Below, piece by piece: positions 1 through 5,005 of a DNA stretch of 7,851 nt. The DNA comes from an archaeon (GTDB lineage: Archaea; Thermoproteota; Nitrososphaeria; Conexivisphaerales; UBA164). Position 1 is the stretch's first letter; every line of letters starts with the position of its first letter. Location of the stretch: the NCBI GenBank assembly GCA_021798095.1, contig JAJZYL010000057.1, forward strand, positions 1-7,851. Direction: 5' to 3'. The notes below the pieces were generated by a model that was given only the letters and a program-made list of their open reading frames with translations, had not been told where the DNA came from and searched no databases. Made by a program: the position numbers and the translations under genes.

Positions 1-1
1 G

Positions 2-76
2 ATCTATCCAGAATTAATCGAATGCCTTTGCAAGGAAGCGGAAGCTGTGCTGTACGGTATAGATTATTGCGTATAG
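2..76 (+). CDS. Possible 3' end of an unidentified gene (cut by window edge)
   Basis: The second frame is open from the window edge to a TAG at 74-76. It reads as a compact mixed acidic/hydrophobic helix-like tail of 24 residues (…ELIECLCKEAEAVLYG…) ending in Tyr-Cys-Val. The composition looks protein-like, but the piece is too short to name. The first frame is also open, from 1 to a TAG at 133-135, and its translation is Arg/Ser/Gly-rich and less convincing. Either frame, or neither, may be real. No domain is recognised and no function is offered. Confidence 0.3.
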   Translation: MYPELIECLCKEAEAVLYGIDYCV

Positions 77-100
77 AAACGGGTCACGTCCCAGTGAACG

Positions 101-130
101 GGTTCAGGGCTAGGGCATCTAGCGGGAACC
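101..130. repeat. Nested inverted repeat (two-tier hairpin)
   Basis: The outer stem is GGTTC (101-105) with GAACC (126-130). Inside it, GCTAG (109-113) pairs with CTAGC (119-123) around a five-base loop. The tiers are separated by a 3x2 internal loop, giving ten Watson-Crick pairs in 30 bases. It lies 25 bases after the possible gene tail. It could be an element end, a structured transcript or a chance palindrome. No U-tract follows directly, so a terminator is not strongly supported. Confidence 0.5.
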
Positions 131-367
131 AATAGTTCGGGCGCGCTCTGCCCTTTTATTACATAATCCTCGATAACACATAGTTACTCCTAATCTATGA
201 TAATAAGGGAATTCTTCAGTGGCTAGGAGAGTGCATATTCCATTTAGTGATACTAAACTGATCCTAGCATCATTATGATCAAGGCGGGATGGACAGCAAT
301 GTTTGCAATGGATGTAATATGAGTACATCGCCTCTATTCGCTTTTTTATCTGTTGCCGGTGGCAATG

Positions 368-377
368 TATTTAAATA
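368..377 (+). promoter_or_regulatory. Archaeal TATA box for tRNA-Pro
   Basis: The AT-only stretch TATTTAAATA is centred about 44 bases before the first tRNA base. With the usual archaeal spacing of about 25 bases from box to start, transcription would begin near 398-400 and leave a short 5' leader to be trimmed. It is the only clear box just upstream of the tRNA. Confidence 0.55.
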
Positions 378-416
378 GTTGCCTTGAAGGTAAAAATCGG
401 TTTTTGCTGTACAGGA

Positions 417-495
417 GGGGCTGTGGGCTAGCATGGTTCAGGCTACCAGCCTCGGGCGCTGGTGATCGGCGGTTCAAATCCGCCCAGCCCCACCA
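417..495 (+). tRNA. tRNA-Pro (anticodon CGG), CCA encoded
   Basis: The full cloverleaf can be drawn by eye. The acceptor stem is GGGGCTG (417-423) with CAGCCCC (485-491), and T8 and G9 follow. The D stem 427-430/441-444 has the standard G18-G19 in its loop. The anticodon stem is CCAGC (446-450) with GCTGG (458-462), and its seven-base loop 451-457 carries CGG at 453-455 with a G at position 37, as expected for proline tRNAs. A five-base variable loop follows, then the T arm GGCGG-TTCAAAT-CCGCC (468-484), discriminator A492 and an encoded CCA (493-495). It decodes the proline codon CCG. No intron is visible. The gene abuts a TnpB remnant, and its last seven bases are part of a 14-base direct repeat found again at 3194-3207. 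Confidence 0.95.
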
Positions 496-502
496 TTATG
501 GG
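489..502. repeat. Direct repeat copy 1 (att-like, over the tRNA 3' end)
   Basis: CCCACCATTATGGG covers the last acceptor-stem bases, the discriminator and the CCA of tRNA-Pro plus seven bases beyond. An identical 14-mer occurs at 3194-3207, 2,705 bases away in the same orientation. Integrases of archaeal elements often recombine at tRNA 3' ends and leave such a repeat. Fourteen bases is short, and a chance match in a window this size is not negligible. Confidence 0.4.
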
Positions 503-504
503 AT

Positions 505-673
505 TGCACTATCAGAGAGTACGTCTGCCCTTCATGTGGCTATACAGAGGGATTTCAAGGCAGGCATAGCAAAGTGCGTTAGTAGTCATACCCGATTTTA
601 TGCTTGCGGAGACACCAACGGCATGGCATCAGGTGGTGCTGGCTGTGCGTCAATGAAACAAGCTGCCGACTAA
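505..673 (+). pseudogene. tnpB: Remnant of TnpB (IS200/IS605 OrfB) C-terminus, frameshifted
   Basis: From 505 one frame reads C-T-I-R-E-Y-V-C-P-S-C-G-Y-T-E, which matches the second half of the zinc ribbon in TnpB proteins (R-x-[FY]-x-C-P-x-C-G). The signal then jumps to another frame at about 545-550 with Q-R-D-F-K-A-G-I, matching the conserved D-R-D-x-N-A-x-N-I RuvC-III region (lysine instead of asparagine). That frame continues to A-C-G-D-T-N-G and S-M-K-Q-A-A-D before a TAA at 671-673. TnpB is the RNA-guided nuclease that helps maintain IS200/IS605 elements. Only the last ~55 of its usual ~370-400 residues remain, and at least one indel separates the two parts, so it is dead. A structured inverted repeat follows nine bases after the stop. 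Confidence 0.7.
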
Positions 674-681
674 CCCAAACT

Positions 682-729
682 GGGGATAGCGGTATGGGAA
701 GCTCAGCGTGAGAGGATGTCGCTATCTCC
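682..729. repeat. Long hairpin after tnpB remnant (possible element right end / omega-RNA relic)
   Basis: GGGGATAGCG (682-691) pairs over ten positions with CGCTATCTCC (720-729), with one G-T pair. The 28-base interior contains a second hairpin, CTCA (702-705) with TGAG (709-712) around GCG. It begins nine bases after the tnpB remnant's stop. In IS200/IS605 elements this is where the right-end hairpins and the 3'-derived guide RNA lie. The base composition switches to AT-rich immediately after it. The link to TnpB is inferred from position; the pairing itself is directly visible. Confidence 0.55.
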
Positions 730-920
730 TAAAGTTATGATCTGATTACCATCAAGGAAATATGCAGGCAAATATATTATATTCACCACAAATAAGTATG
801 ATCGTGACCAATGGAAACATTGGAGTTTCAGGAATATATGTATTATCAAGAATAGAACAAGGGCAATTAATACAGGGAGTTTAATATCTGAAAGGAAACT
901 GTGAAGTAAAAAGTAAACAG

Positions 921-928
921 TTATATAG
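921..928 (+). promoter_or_regulatory. TATA box for the phosphoesterase gene
   Basis: TTATATAG lies 33 bases before the ATG at 954. A start of transcription about 25-27 bases downstream falls at roughly 949-952, so the message would be leaderless or nearly so. A second AT-only stretch at 935-949 is too close to the start codon to be the main box. The rest of 730-920 shows no other feature. Confidence 0.5.
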
Positions 929-953
929 CCTTTTTTATTAAATAATATATGGC

Positions 954-2963
954 ATGAAAAATAAACTACTAAAATGGGGCTCAATTGCAATCATTCTTTT
1001 AATTACAATGTCTGGTTCCATTTCTTTTGCAGCAGCGCAGCCAAATTCACAGACCCCAATTAAGCATGTCATATATATAATGAAAGAAAATCAATCATTT
1101 GACGATTACTTTGGCGTTTATCCATATGGGCCATATGGTATGTTAAAGAATAATTCCATAGTGGGGGAATTATCAGTTCCATATGGCATACAAAATGATA
1201 TATCCAGCATAAAGGTCCCTAATTACCCTGGTCTTGGCTGGCTCCTAGGATATTCGCACTTAAGGTATCTAAATTCCTCCTCACAAGTTGACCCGGGGGA
1301 AGGATGGGTTGATTACCATGGTGACTGGGATTGGGGCAGAAACAATGGATTTGCCTCCTATTCAGGACCAGCAAGCCTTGTTTATGTATCAAATCAGCAA
1401 ATCCCGTATTACTGGGATTACGCTGAAGAATATGTCCTTGCTGATAATTATTATACACCAGTTCTTACAGAAACGTTGCCAAACAGATTAGCTTCATTAG
1501 CTGGATATAGCCCAGTTTCAAATGACTTTGGTCCTCCACCATATGTAAATCTCAATCAAACAATATTTTATCAGCTAAATCAGAATAATGTGAGCTGGGG
1601 TTACTTTGAGTTGTTTAGTTCTACACAAAATCCGCCTTCAAGCGAAATATACCCACTAAATTCAATACAAGGCTTCAATAATCTGGCTTACATGAACAAT
1701 GTTGAAAACCTCTCCGTATTCTTAGCTGAAGCTAAAAATGGAACTCTTCCAGCTGTTTCATTTGTGATGCCATTCGGCCTTGCAGGTGAAGGCAATGTTC
1801 CCGATATATCAGAACATCCATCTGCAAATATAACTGCGGGGCAGGACTGGACAGTTAACATAATCAATTCAGTGATGCAGGGTCCAGATTGGAATAGTTC
1901 AACCATATTTATAACATGGGATGAATGGGGTGGCTTTTTTGACAACGTTCCACCTCCACAAGTTAATGCTTTTGGGTATGGAGGAAGGGTTCCGCTTTTA
2001 ATTATATCACCTTATGCAAAGGAAAATTATATTGACAGCAACGTCCTTAACCATGACAGCATACTTAAGTTTATTGACTATAACTTGAATATCCCATATT
2101 TATCATCATGGGTAGCTCAGTCAGGTAGCGTTTTATCAGCATTTGATTTTAACCAGAATCCTAGGCCTCCAGTAGTGCTTGGGCCAACGCCTAATATAGT
2201 AGGAACTATAGGTAATTCGGCTGGTTATATACAATTTGAAAACGGAAGCAGATTAACATTAACTGCAAAGTTAACTACTGAACAATACCCAATACCCCTT
2301 CAGATTCCATTAACTTCGCTAAATTATTCTTCACCACCATTTAAGATGCCTGTCTCATCATATAGCTTTAGCGTTCCACCTGCATGGCTGTCAACAGTTC
2401 AATTTTTCCTGATACTATTTTCCCTTGTAGCCCTCATTGTAGCCATTATTATAACAAGGTTAGCCGGCAGTTTTGCATTAAAACAATTGTTCCTTATTGC
2501 GACCATCATTTTAGGGCTTGTAACATCTGTGCTTGGAATGATATGGACTGCTATACCTGCGACACCAGTACCGCCAACCGAGCCTACTTATTCTTTTATT
2601 ACTGATCTAGGATTTATCATGATAGCCCTAGGTGCAATAATCCTGATATTTCCTTATATCAAGAGGTTTTTGCCAAAAGGAGAACAAACGATCCCAGATA
2701 ACGTCAGATTCATGGCAAAGGCTATAATAGCTGCCGGGGCTATTGCTGTTATAGCAAGCATAATAGCCACACCGGGTATGGTGTTTCCGGTAAGCACTCT
2801 CACGCCTAATCCATTAAATCCACCTCAGACTGTTTTACAAATGGTGTTAGCTACCATAAGCCCACTCACTGGTTTAGGTGTAATCATAACAATATCTTCA
2901 TTTAGCATATTTGTTGTGCAAAGGCTGTACAAAAACAAGAAAAAAATTATAAATCTAAATTAA
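954..2963 (+). CDS. Membrane-anchored secreted phosphoesterase (phospholipase C / acid phosphatase family)
   Basis: This 669-residue protein belongs to the PLC/AcpA phosphoesterase family (alkaline phosphatase fold), which hydrolyses phosphoesters outside the cell. Residues 1-28 are a Sec-type signal peptide (basic start, hydrophobic core, A-A-A-Q). The family's metal-site motif K-E-N-Q-S-F-D-D-Y-F-G spans 44-54, L-P-N-R 175-178, E-H-P 287-289, T-W-D-E-W-G-G-F-F-D 321-330, G-R-V-P 344-347 and H-D-S-I-L-K-F-I 367-374. About ten N-x-S/T sequons lie before residue 480 and none after, fitting an exposed glycosylated domain. Residues 479-657 contain about five hydrophobic membrane spans (near 481-501, 511-533, 547-568, 586-607, 637-656), and a lysine-rich tail ends the protein. 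Most bacterial relatives lack such a C-terminal membrane domain. The gene is complete, AT-rich and probably acquired. Substrate is unknown: phosphate scavenging or lipid cleavage are both possible. Confidence 0.88.
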   Translation: MKNKLLKWGSIAIILLITMSGSISFAAAQPNSQTPIKHVIYIMKENQSFDDYFGVYPYGPYGMLKNNSIVGELSVPYGIQNDISSIKVPNYPGLGWLLGYSHLRYLNSSSQVDPGEGWVDYHGDWDWGRNNGFASYSGPASLVYVSNQQIPYYWDYAEEYVLADNYYTPVLTETLPNRLASLAGYSPVSNDFGPPPYVNLNQTIFYQLNQNNVSWGYFELFSSTQNPPSSEIYPLNSIQGFNNLAYMNNVENLSVFLAEAKNGTLPAVSFVMPFGLAGEGNVPDISEHPSANITAGQDWTVNIINSVMQGPDWNSSTIFITWDEWGGFFDNVPPPQVNAFGYGGRVPLLIISPYAKENYIDSNVLNHDSILKFIDYNLNIPYLSSWVAQSGSVLSAFDFNQNPRPPVVLGPTPNIVGTIGNSAGYIQFENGSRLTLTAKLTTEQYPIPLQIPLTSLNYSSPPFKMPVSSYSFSVPPAWLSTVQFFLILFSLVALIVAIIITRLAGSFALKQLFLIATIILGLVTSVLGMIWTAIPATPVPPTEPTYSFITDLGFIMIALGAIILIFPYIKRFLPKGEQTIPDNVRFMAKAIIAAGAIAVIASIIATPGMVFPVSTLTPNPLNPPQTVLQMVLATISPLTGLGVIITISSFSIFVVQRLYKNKKKIINLN

Positions 2964-2985
2964 ATTAATTTTTGAAAATACTCTA

Positions 2986-2991
2986 TTTTTT
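2986..2991 (+). terminator. T-run after the phosphoesterase gene
   Basis: A run of six T lies 23 bases past the stop codon in an AT-rich stretch. Archaeal polymerase can stop at T-runs without a hairpin. The call rests only on composition and position. Confidence 0.35.
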
Positions 2992-3193
2992 CATTAATTG
3001 AATAGTTTAATGAAAAATAAGGATAAATTACCGGTATATCTACCCCATTTTTGATAAAAACTGAGATAGCAGAATTTATTTCAGATGGTGACGGGTTAAC
3101 CAGAAAAACGCCCTTTTCTTGGAGCTTTCTGATTGCTGTTTTTGAATTTTCTTTTATACCAGTTATTTCAGGAATTATTTTTTCTTTTTCAAA

Positions 3194-3207
3194 CCCACCA
3201 TTATGGG
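3194..3207. repeat. Direct repeat copy 2
   Basis: This is identical over 14 bases to 489-502 at the tRNA 3' end. It lies at the exact point where the minus-strand gene fragment loses coherence. An AT-rich box-like stretch (TTATAAATA, 3209-3217) follows, and remnants of an IS200-type gene lie beyond. Confidence 0.4.
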
Positions 3208-3249
3208 GTTATAAATAAGAAAAATATGTCGTCTAGATGTATCTCAAAT

Positions 3250-3438
3250 CTAAAATTTTGTCCAACTCATCCAATTCAATGTTAGGCTAGGCTTAGAGAA
3301 TGGATCACATGCTCCTGCGATTATATGAACATGATCAATTCCCAATTTGATAAATATGGATTCACGCGCATGGACATCGCTAGGCTGGTGCATGCTGCGC
3401 TTTATGTAATAACCATAGAGTGGACCCGAATTCCTCAA
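3250..3438 (-). pseudogene. tnpA: Remnant of IS200-type TnpA (HUH transposase)
   Basis: The minus strand encodes K-L-G-I-D-H-V-H-I-I-A-G-A followed by D-P-F-S-K-P-S and ending S-W-T-K-F before a TAG. This resembles the Y1 transposase core, where H-x-H within D-H-V-H binds the metal ion and is followed by a segment of the type Y-S-P-S-x-(8-10)-S. TnpA nicks and joins single-stranded element ends. A full protein is about 130-150 residues. Here only ~60 remain, with neither a recognisable N-terminal region nor the catalytic-tyrosine helix, so it is inactive. It lies on the opposite strand to the TnpB remnant 2.6 kb away. Similarity is judged by eye and degenerate; a chance resemblance is possible. 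Confidence 0.5.
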
Positions 3439-3457
3439 GCAACATCGAAGTGCTCGG

Positions 3458-3479
3458 CAGGTCTGAGTACTTCAGCCTG
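3458..3479. repeat. Imperfect hairpin with one bulged T
   Basis: CAGG-T-CTGA (3458-3466) pairs with TCAG-CCTG (3472-3479) around a five-base loop, leaving T3462 bulged. IS200/IS605 TnpA proteins recognise end hairpins that carry a mismatch or extrahelical T. The position beside a tnpA remnant is suggestive, although an intact tnpA would probably have extended across it. Confidence 0.4.
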
Positions 3480-3587
3480 TTGTCAGCCAGTCAATCGTTG
3501 CGGTTCGATAAAACTCCATCTACGAATGAAGGGGAGGCAAGTAACAAGCTCCGAAGCTTCAATTGAGAAGTAGCTAACTGGACCAGC

Positions 3588-3600
3588 TTTAAATATTTAG
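3588..3600 (+). promoter_or_regulatory. TATA box for hxlR
   Basis: TTTAAATATTTAG is centred about 24 bases before the ATG at 3617 and 18 before the ATG at 3611. Normal box-to-start spacing would place the transcript start at about 3617-3620, so a leaderless message using the second ATG fits best. The box partly overlaps a palindromic AAATATTT, which could also bind a regulator. Confidence 0.55.
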
Positions 3601-3610
3601 ACTACTAACG

Positions 3611-3970
3611 ATGGTCATGTCGGAAAAAGCTTGCATGATAGCTGTGGATGAAGGCGTGGTTTGTCTCTACCCTTCAGAGAAACTGTTCAAGCTGTTGGGT
3701 AAGGATTATACGTTATTGATAATCGGGCTCCTTGGTAATAATAATGGGATAGGTTTTAACGAAATAAAGAGGAGCATAGGCAATCCCCAGTCGAACCTAC
3801 TATCCATCCGGCTTAAGGAGTTAGAGTACGCAGGTCTTTTGACAAGATACGTCGTAGATCCCAAGCCTATAACAGTGAAATATTCCCTTACTGATAGGGG
3901 TGTAGAATTGAGGAAATTGATGATCCCTTTATTCAAATGGATGGAAGTTGAACGTGAAACAATGAAGTGA
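3611..3970 (+). CDS. HxlR-family winged-helix transcriptional regulator
   Basis: This 119-residue protein (117 if the ATG at 3617 is used, which the promoter spacing favours) matches the HxlR family (usual size 100-125). L-F-K-L-L-G-K-D-Y-T at 25-34 corresponds to the family's L-L-G-x-K-W-T. F-N-E-I-K-R-S-I-G at 49-57 and S-I-R-L-K-E-L-E at 65-72 form the DNA-binding helices. Y-S-L-T-D-R-G-V-E-L at 91-100 is the wing and linker, with a W110 helix at the end for dimer contacts. Cys18 lies about 12 residues before L-L-G, where redox-sensing members such as YodB carry their reactive cysteine; Cys8 is a second candidate. The next gene in the same direction is msrA, 413 bases on, so control of an oxidative-stress response is an inference. 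The target site is unknown. Confidence 0.85.
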   Translation: MVMSEKACMIAVDEGVVCLYPSEKLFKLLGKDYTLLIIGLLGNNNGIGFNEIKRSIGNPQSNLLSIRLKELEYAGLLTRYVVDPKPITVKYSLTDRGVELRKLMIPLFKWMEVERETMK

Positions 3971-4015
3971 CACCCTCTAACGCTAAAAGCTAGAGCTTTC
4001 CATACATTATCGTCC

Positions 4016-4120
4016 CTATGGGTCCTGCGGCATGATGACCCACTCCAGCTTACGGTACGGTTTTCCGATATTTTTAATGCGTCCTTTCATATTTATATCC
4101 TTGGCCCCATTCGGTCGCCA
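4016..4120 (-). pseudogene. Possible gene relic on the minus strand
   Basis: Between a TAA at 4121-4123 and a TAG at 4016-4018 the minus strand is open for 34 codons. It holds an ATG at 4090 and reads K-N-I-G-K-P-Y-R-K-L-E-W-V-I-M-P-Q-D-P near its end, which is unusually protein-like. A TATA-like stretch (4091-4099) lies too close to the ATG to promote it. The frame upstream is interrupted, which suits the tail of a decayed gene better than an intact small protein. I do not recognise the family. Confidence 0.25.
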
Positions 4121-4197
4121 TTAAGGAGGCGCCGTCCACGTATTCTATGGGCCAATTGCCTTATCATCCTTGGGTTTCCACTATTAATCAGCGTGCA

Positions 4198-4233
4198 GAA
4201 GGGAGCTGGTGCGCCTGTACGCACCCTAACTTC
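4198..4233. repeat. Three-tier hairpin upstream of msrA
   Basis: GAAG (4198-4201) pairs with CTTC (4230-4233), AG (4204-4205) with CT (4226-4227), and GGTGCG (4208-4213) with CGCACC (4220-4225) around the loop CCTGTA. That gives twelve pairs, broken by a GG/AA internal loop and a two-base bulge. It lies about 150 bases before msrA and before its likely promoter box, so it is probably not in the msrA leader. It may be an element end, a small RNA or a regulator site. Confidence 0.45.
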
Positions 4234-4324
4234 AGTTACTTGTCCTGCCACCCGGGAGTTTCATCGTGGGGCGGAACCCGTTGCACGTTAAAAGAAGGTG
4301 GAGGCTCTTAAGAAGTTCATAAAA

Positions 4325-4334
4325 AGATATATTA
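4325..4334 (+). promoter_or_regulatory. TATA box for msrA
   Basis: AGATATATTA lies about 55 bases before the GTG start. A transcript start near 4355 would leave a leader of roughly 28 bases, which would contain the Shine-Dalgarno at 4374-4379. Confidence 0.45.
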
Positions 4335-4373
4335 GAAGGCAGCTCAAAAGGTTCAAATAGATAGCGATTAAGT

Positions 4374-4379
4374 GTGATC
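4374..4379 (+). promoter_or_regulatory. Shine-Dalgarno deciding the msrA GTG start
   Basis: GTGATC matches part of AGGAGGTGATCC, the complement of the 16S rRNA 3' end, and sits four bases before GTG 4384. The in-frame TGA at 4375-4377 overlaps it, and no other start codon lies between that TGA and the catalytic motif. The GTG is therefore well supported. Confidence 0.5.
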
Positions 4380-4383
4380 TGGT

Positions 4384-4908
4384 GTGTTTGATATAATAGC
4401 TTTAGGGGGTGGATGTTTCTGGTGCACAGAGGCCGTTTTCTCCATGGTACATGGTGTAATCGATGTGGAACCAGGATACTCTGGCGGGACAACCGTTAAT
4501 CCAACCTATGAGGAGGTATGCAGCGACAAAACCGGCCATGCAGAAGTGGTACGGATTGCATATGACCCAGATACCGTATCACTGATAGATCTCCTTGAAA
4601 TATTCTTTAAGATGCATGATCCCACCCAAGGGAACAGGCAGGGAGAGGATGTAGGCTCTCAGTATAGGTCCATAATACTTTACACTTCAGACGAACAGGC
4701 TAAGATCATTGAGGATTACATAAATCATATACAGGGCCATTTTAAGAGACCTATAACAACCGAGGTGAGGAGGCTGGAAGCCTTCTATTCCGCAGAAAAG
4801 TACCATAGGGGATATTATCAGGTCAATGGAGCAAAACCATATTGTAGGCTGATCATAGCACCAAAGGTTGAGAAAATAAGGAATGAGTTCAGGAAGCTTA
4901 TGCGATAG
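4384..4908 (+). CDS. msrA: Peptide methionine sulfoxide reductase A
   Basis: This 174-residue cytosolic enzyme reduces the S-epimer of methionine sulfoxide in proteins and free methionine, using thioredoxin-like donors. The signature G-G-G-C-F-W-C at 8-14 puts the catalytic cysteine at Cys11. Family motifs follow in order: E-P-G-Y-S-G-G (29-35), Y-E-E-V-C near 42-46, T-G-H-A-E (50-54, acidic helper Glu54), H-D-P-T-Q (78-82), N-R-Q-G (84-87), D-V-G-S-Q-Y-R-S (89-96), F-Y-x-A-E-K-Y-H (134-141) and P-Y-C with the likely resolving Cys154. The length is normal for MsrA without a fused MsrB domain. It starts at GTG; an upstream in-frame stop excludes a longer form. It follows a cysteine-bearing HxlR regulator and precedes a permease by 97 bases on the same strand. 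All key residues are present, so it should be active. Confidence 0.95.
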   Translation: MFDIIALGGGCFWCTEAVFSMVHGVIDVEPGYSGGTTVNPTYEEVCSDKTGHAEVVRIAYDPDTVSLIDLLEIFFKMHDPTQGNRQGEDVGSQYRSIILYTSDEQAKIIEDYINHIQGHFKRPITTEVRRLEAFYSAEKYHRGYYQVNGAKPYCRLIIAPKVEKIRNEFRKLMR

Positions 4909-5005
4909 GCATGCCATTTAGCGCTTATCAAACTACTCAATGGGAACATGATATTTTTGGCGGCGCTATAGCTCGAAAGGATTAACGCCTTTAAGGCTCA
5001 ATCAA

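Larger units (their letters stand above)
77..416. other. Non-coding stretch before the tRNA gene
   Basis: I see no convincing gene in these 340 bases. The stretch holds a nested hairpin at 101-130, a run of six T at 342-347 that could end transcription from the left, a small perfect hairpin at 353-365 (TTGCC, loop GGT, GGCAA), and the tRNA promoter box at 368-377. GC content is clearly higher here than in the AT-rich segment starting at about 730. A 69-residue minus-strand frame (119-328) has a vague CxxC-plus-DHN pattern, which I do not regard as evidence. Confidence 0.6.
2960..3208 (-). pseudogene. Orphan C-terminal gene fragment, start missing
   Basis: On the minus strand a frame runs open from just after a TAA (3209-3211) to a TAA at 2960-2962. 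The translation looks like real protein: about 80 residues with G-I-K-E-N-S-K-T-A-I-R-K-L, then K-G-V-F-L-V-N-P-S-P-S-E-I and N-G-V-D-I-P-V-I-Y-P-Y-F, ending F-Q-K-L-I. No ATG, GTG or TTG occurs in this frame. An ATG at 3201-3203 is in the neighbouring frame, eight codons before a stop and followed by an A-rich run, so a frameshifted short gene is an alternative. The stop overlaps the phosphoesterase stop by three bases (convergent genes). The break coincides with the direct repeat at 3194-3207. I do not recognise the family. Confidence 0.5.
3209..3610. other. Degraded stretch between the AT-rich segment and hxlR
   Basis: No intact gene is seen. The stretch holds the TnpA-like remnant (3250-3438, minus), an imperfect hairpin with a single bulged T (3458-3479), and the hxlR promoter box (3588-3600). 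Composition moves from AT-rich to near-balanced at about 3240. The 82-residue plus-strand frame at 3325-3573 is the shadow of the minus-strand remnant plus non-coding sequence. Confidence 0.55.
3971..4383. other. Long gap between hxlR and msrA
   Basis: No intact gene is seen in these 413 bases. A small hairpin (AAAGC, loop TAGA, GCTTT, 3986-3999) follows the hxlR stop. GGGTC (4020-4024) can pair with GACCC (4037-4041). A minus-strand short frame (4016-4120) looks partly protein-like. A 36-base hairpin lies at 4198-4233, and the msrA promoter box and Shine-Dalgarno end the stretch. A plus-strand frame ending in G-G-G-S before a TAA at about 4309 has a vague transposase-tail look that I cannot support. 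Confidence 0.55.

Noticed and set aside
119..328. 69-codon minus-strand frame with C-x-x-C-C and D-H-N-D-A, faintly like a TnpB zinc ribbon
   Set aside because: The spacing and flanking residues do not fit, and no second motif supports it.
353..673. A 106-codon plus-strand frame read as one gene
   Set aside because: Its first half crosses the tRNA-Pro gene. Only its final ~45 codons carry TnpB-like sequence, and these belong to a frameshifted remnant.
703..990. 95-codon minus-strand frame with a hydrophobic stretch, overlapping the phosphoesterase start
   Set aside because: It overlaps the promoter and signal-peptide coding of a clear gene. The hydrophobicity is what AT-rich DNA gives by default, and no family motif is visible. 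A membrane-protein relic cannot be excluded.
3325..3573. 82-codon plus-strand frame
   Set aside because: It is mostly the antisense of the TnpA-like remnant, with no recognisable motif and an unlikely composition.
4298..4360. GTG-started 20-codon frame encoding a very basic, Lys/Arg-rich peptide
   Set aside because: It overlaps the likely msrA promoter box, has no ribosome site, and A/G-rich DNA readily gives Lys/Arg codons.
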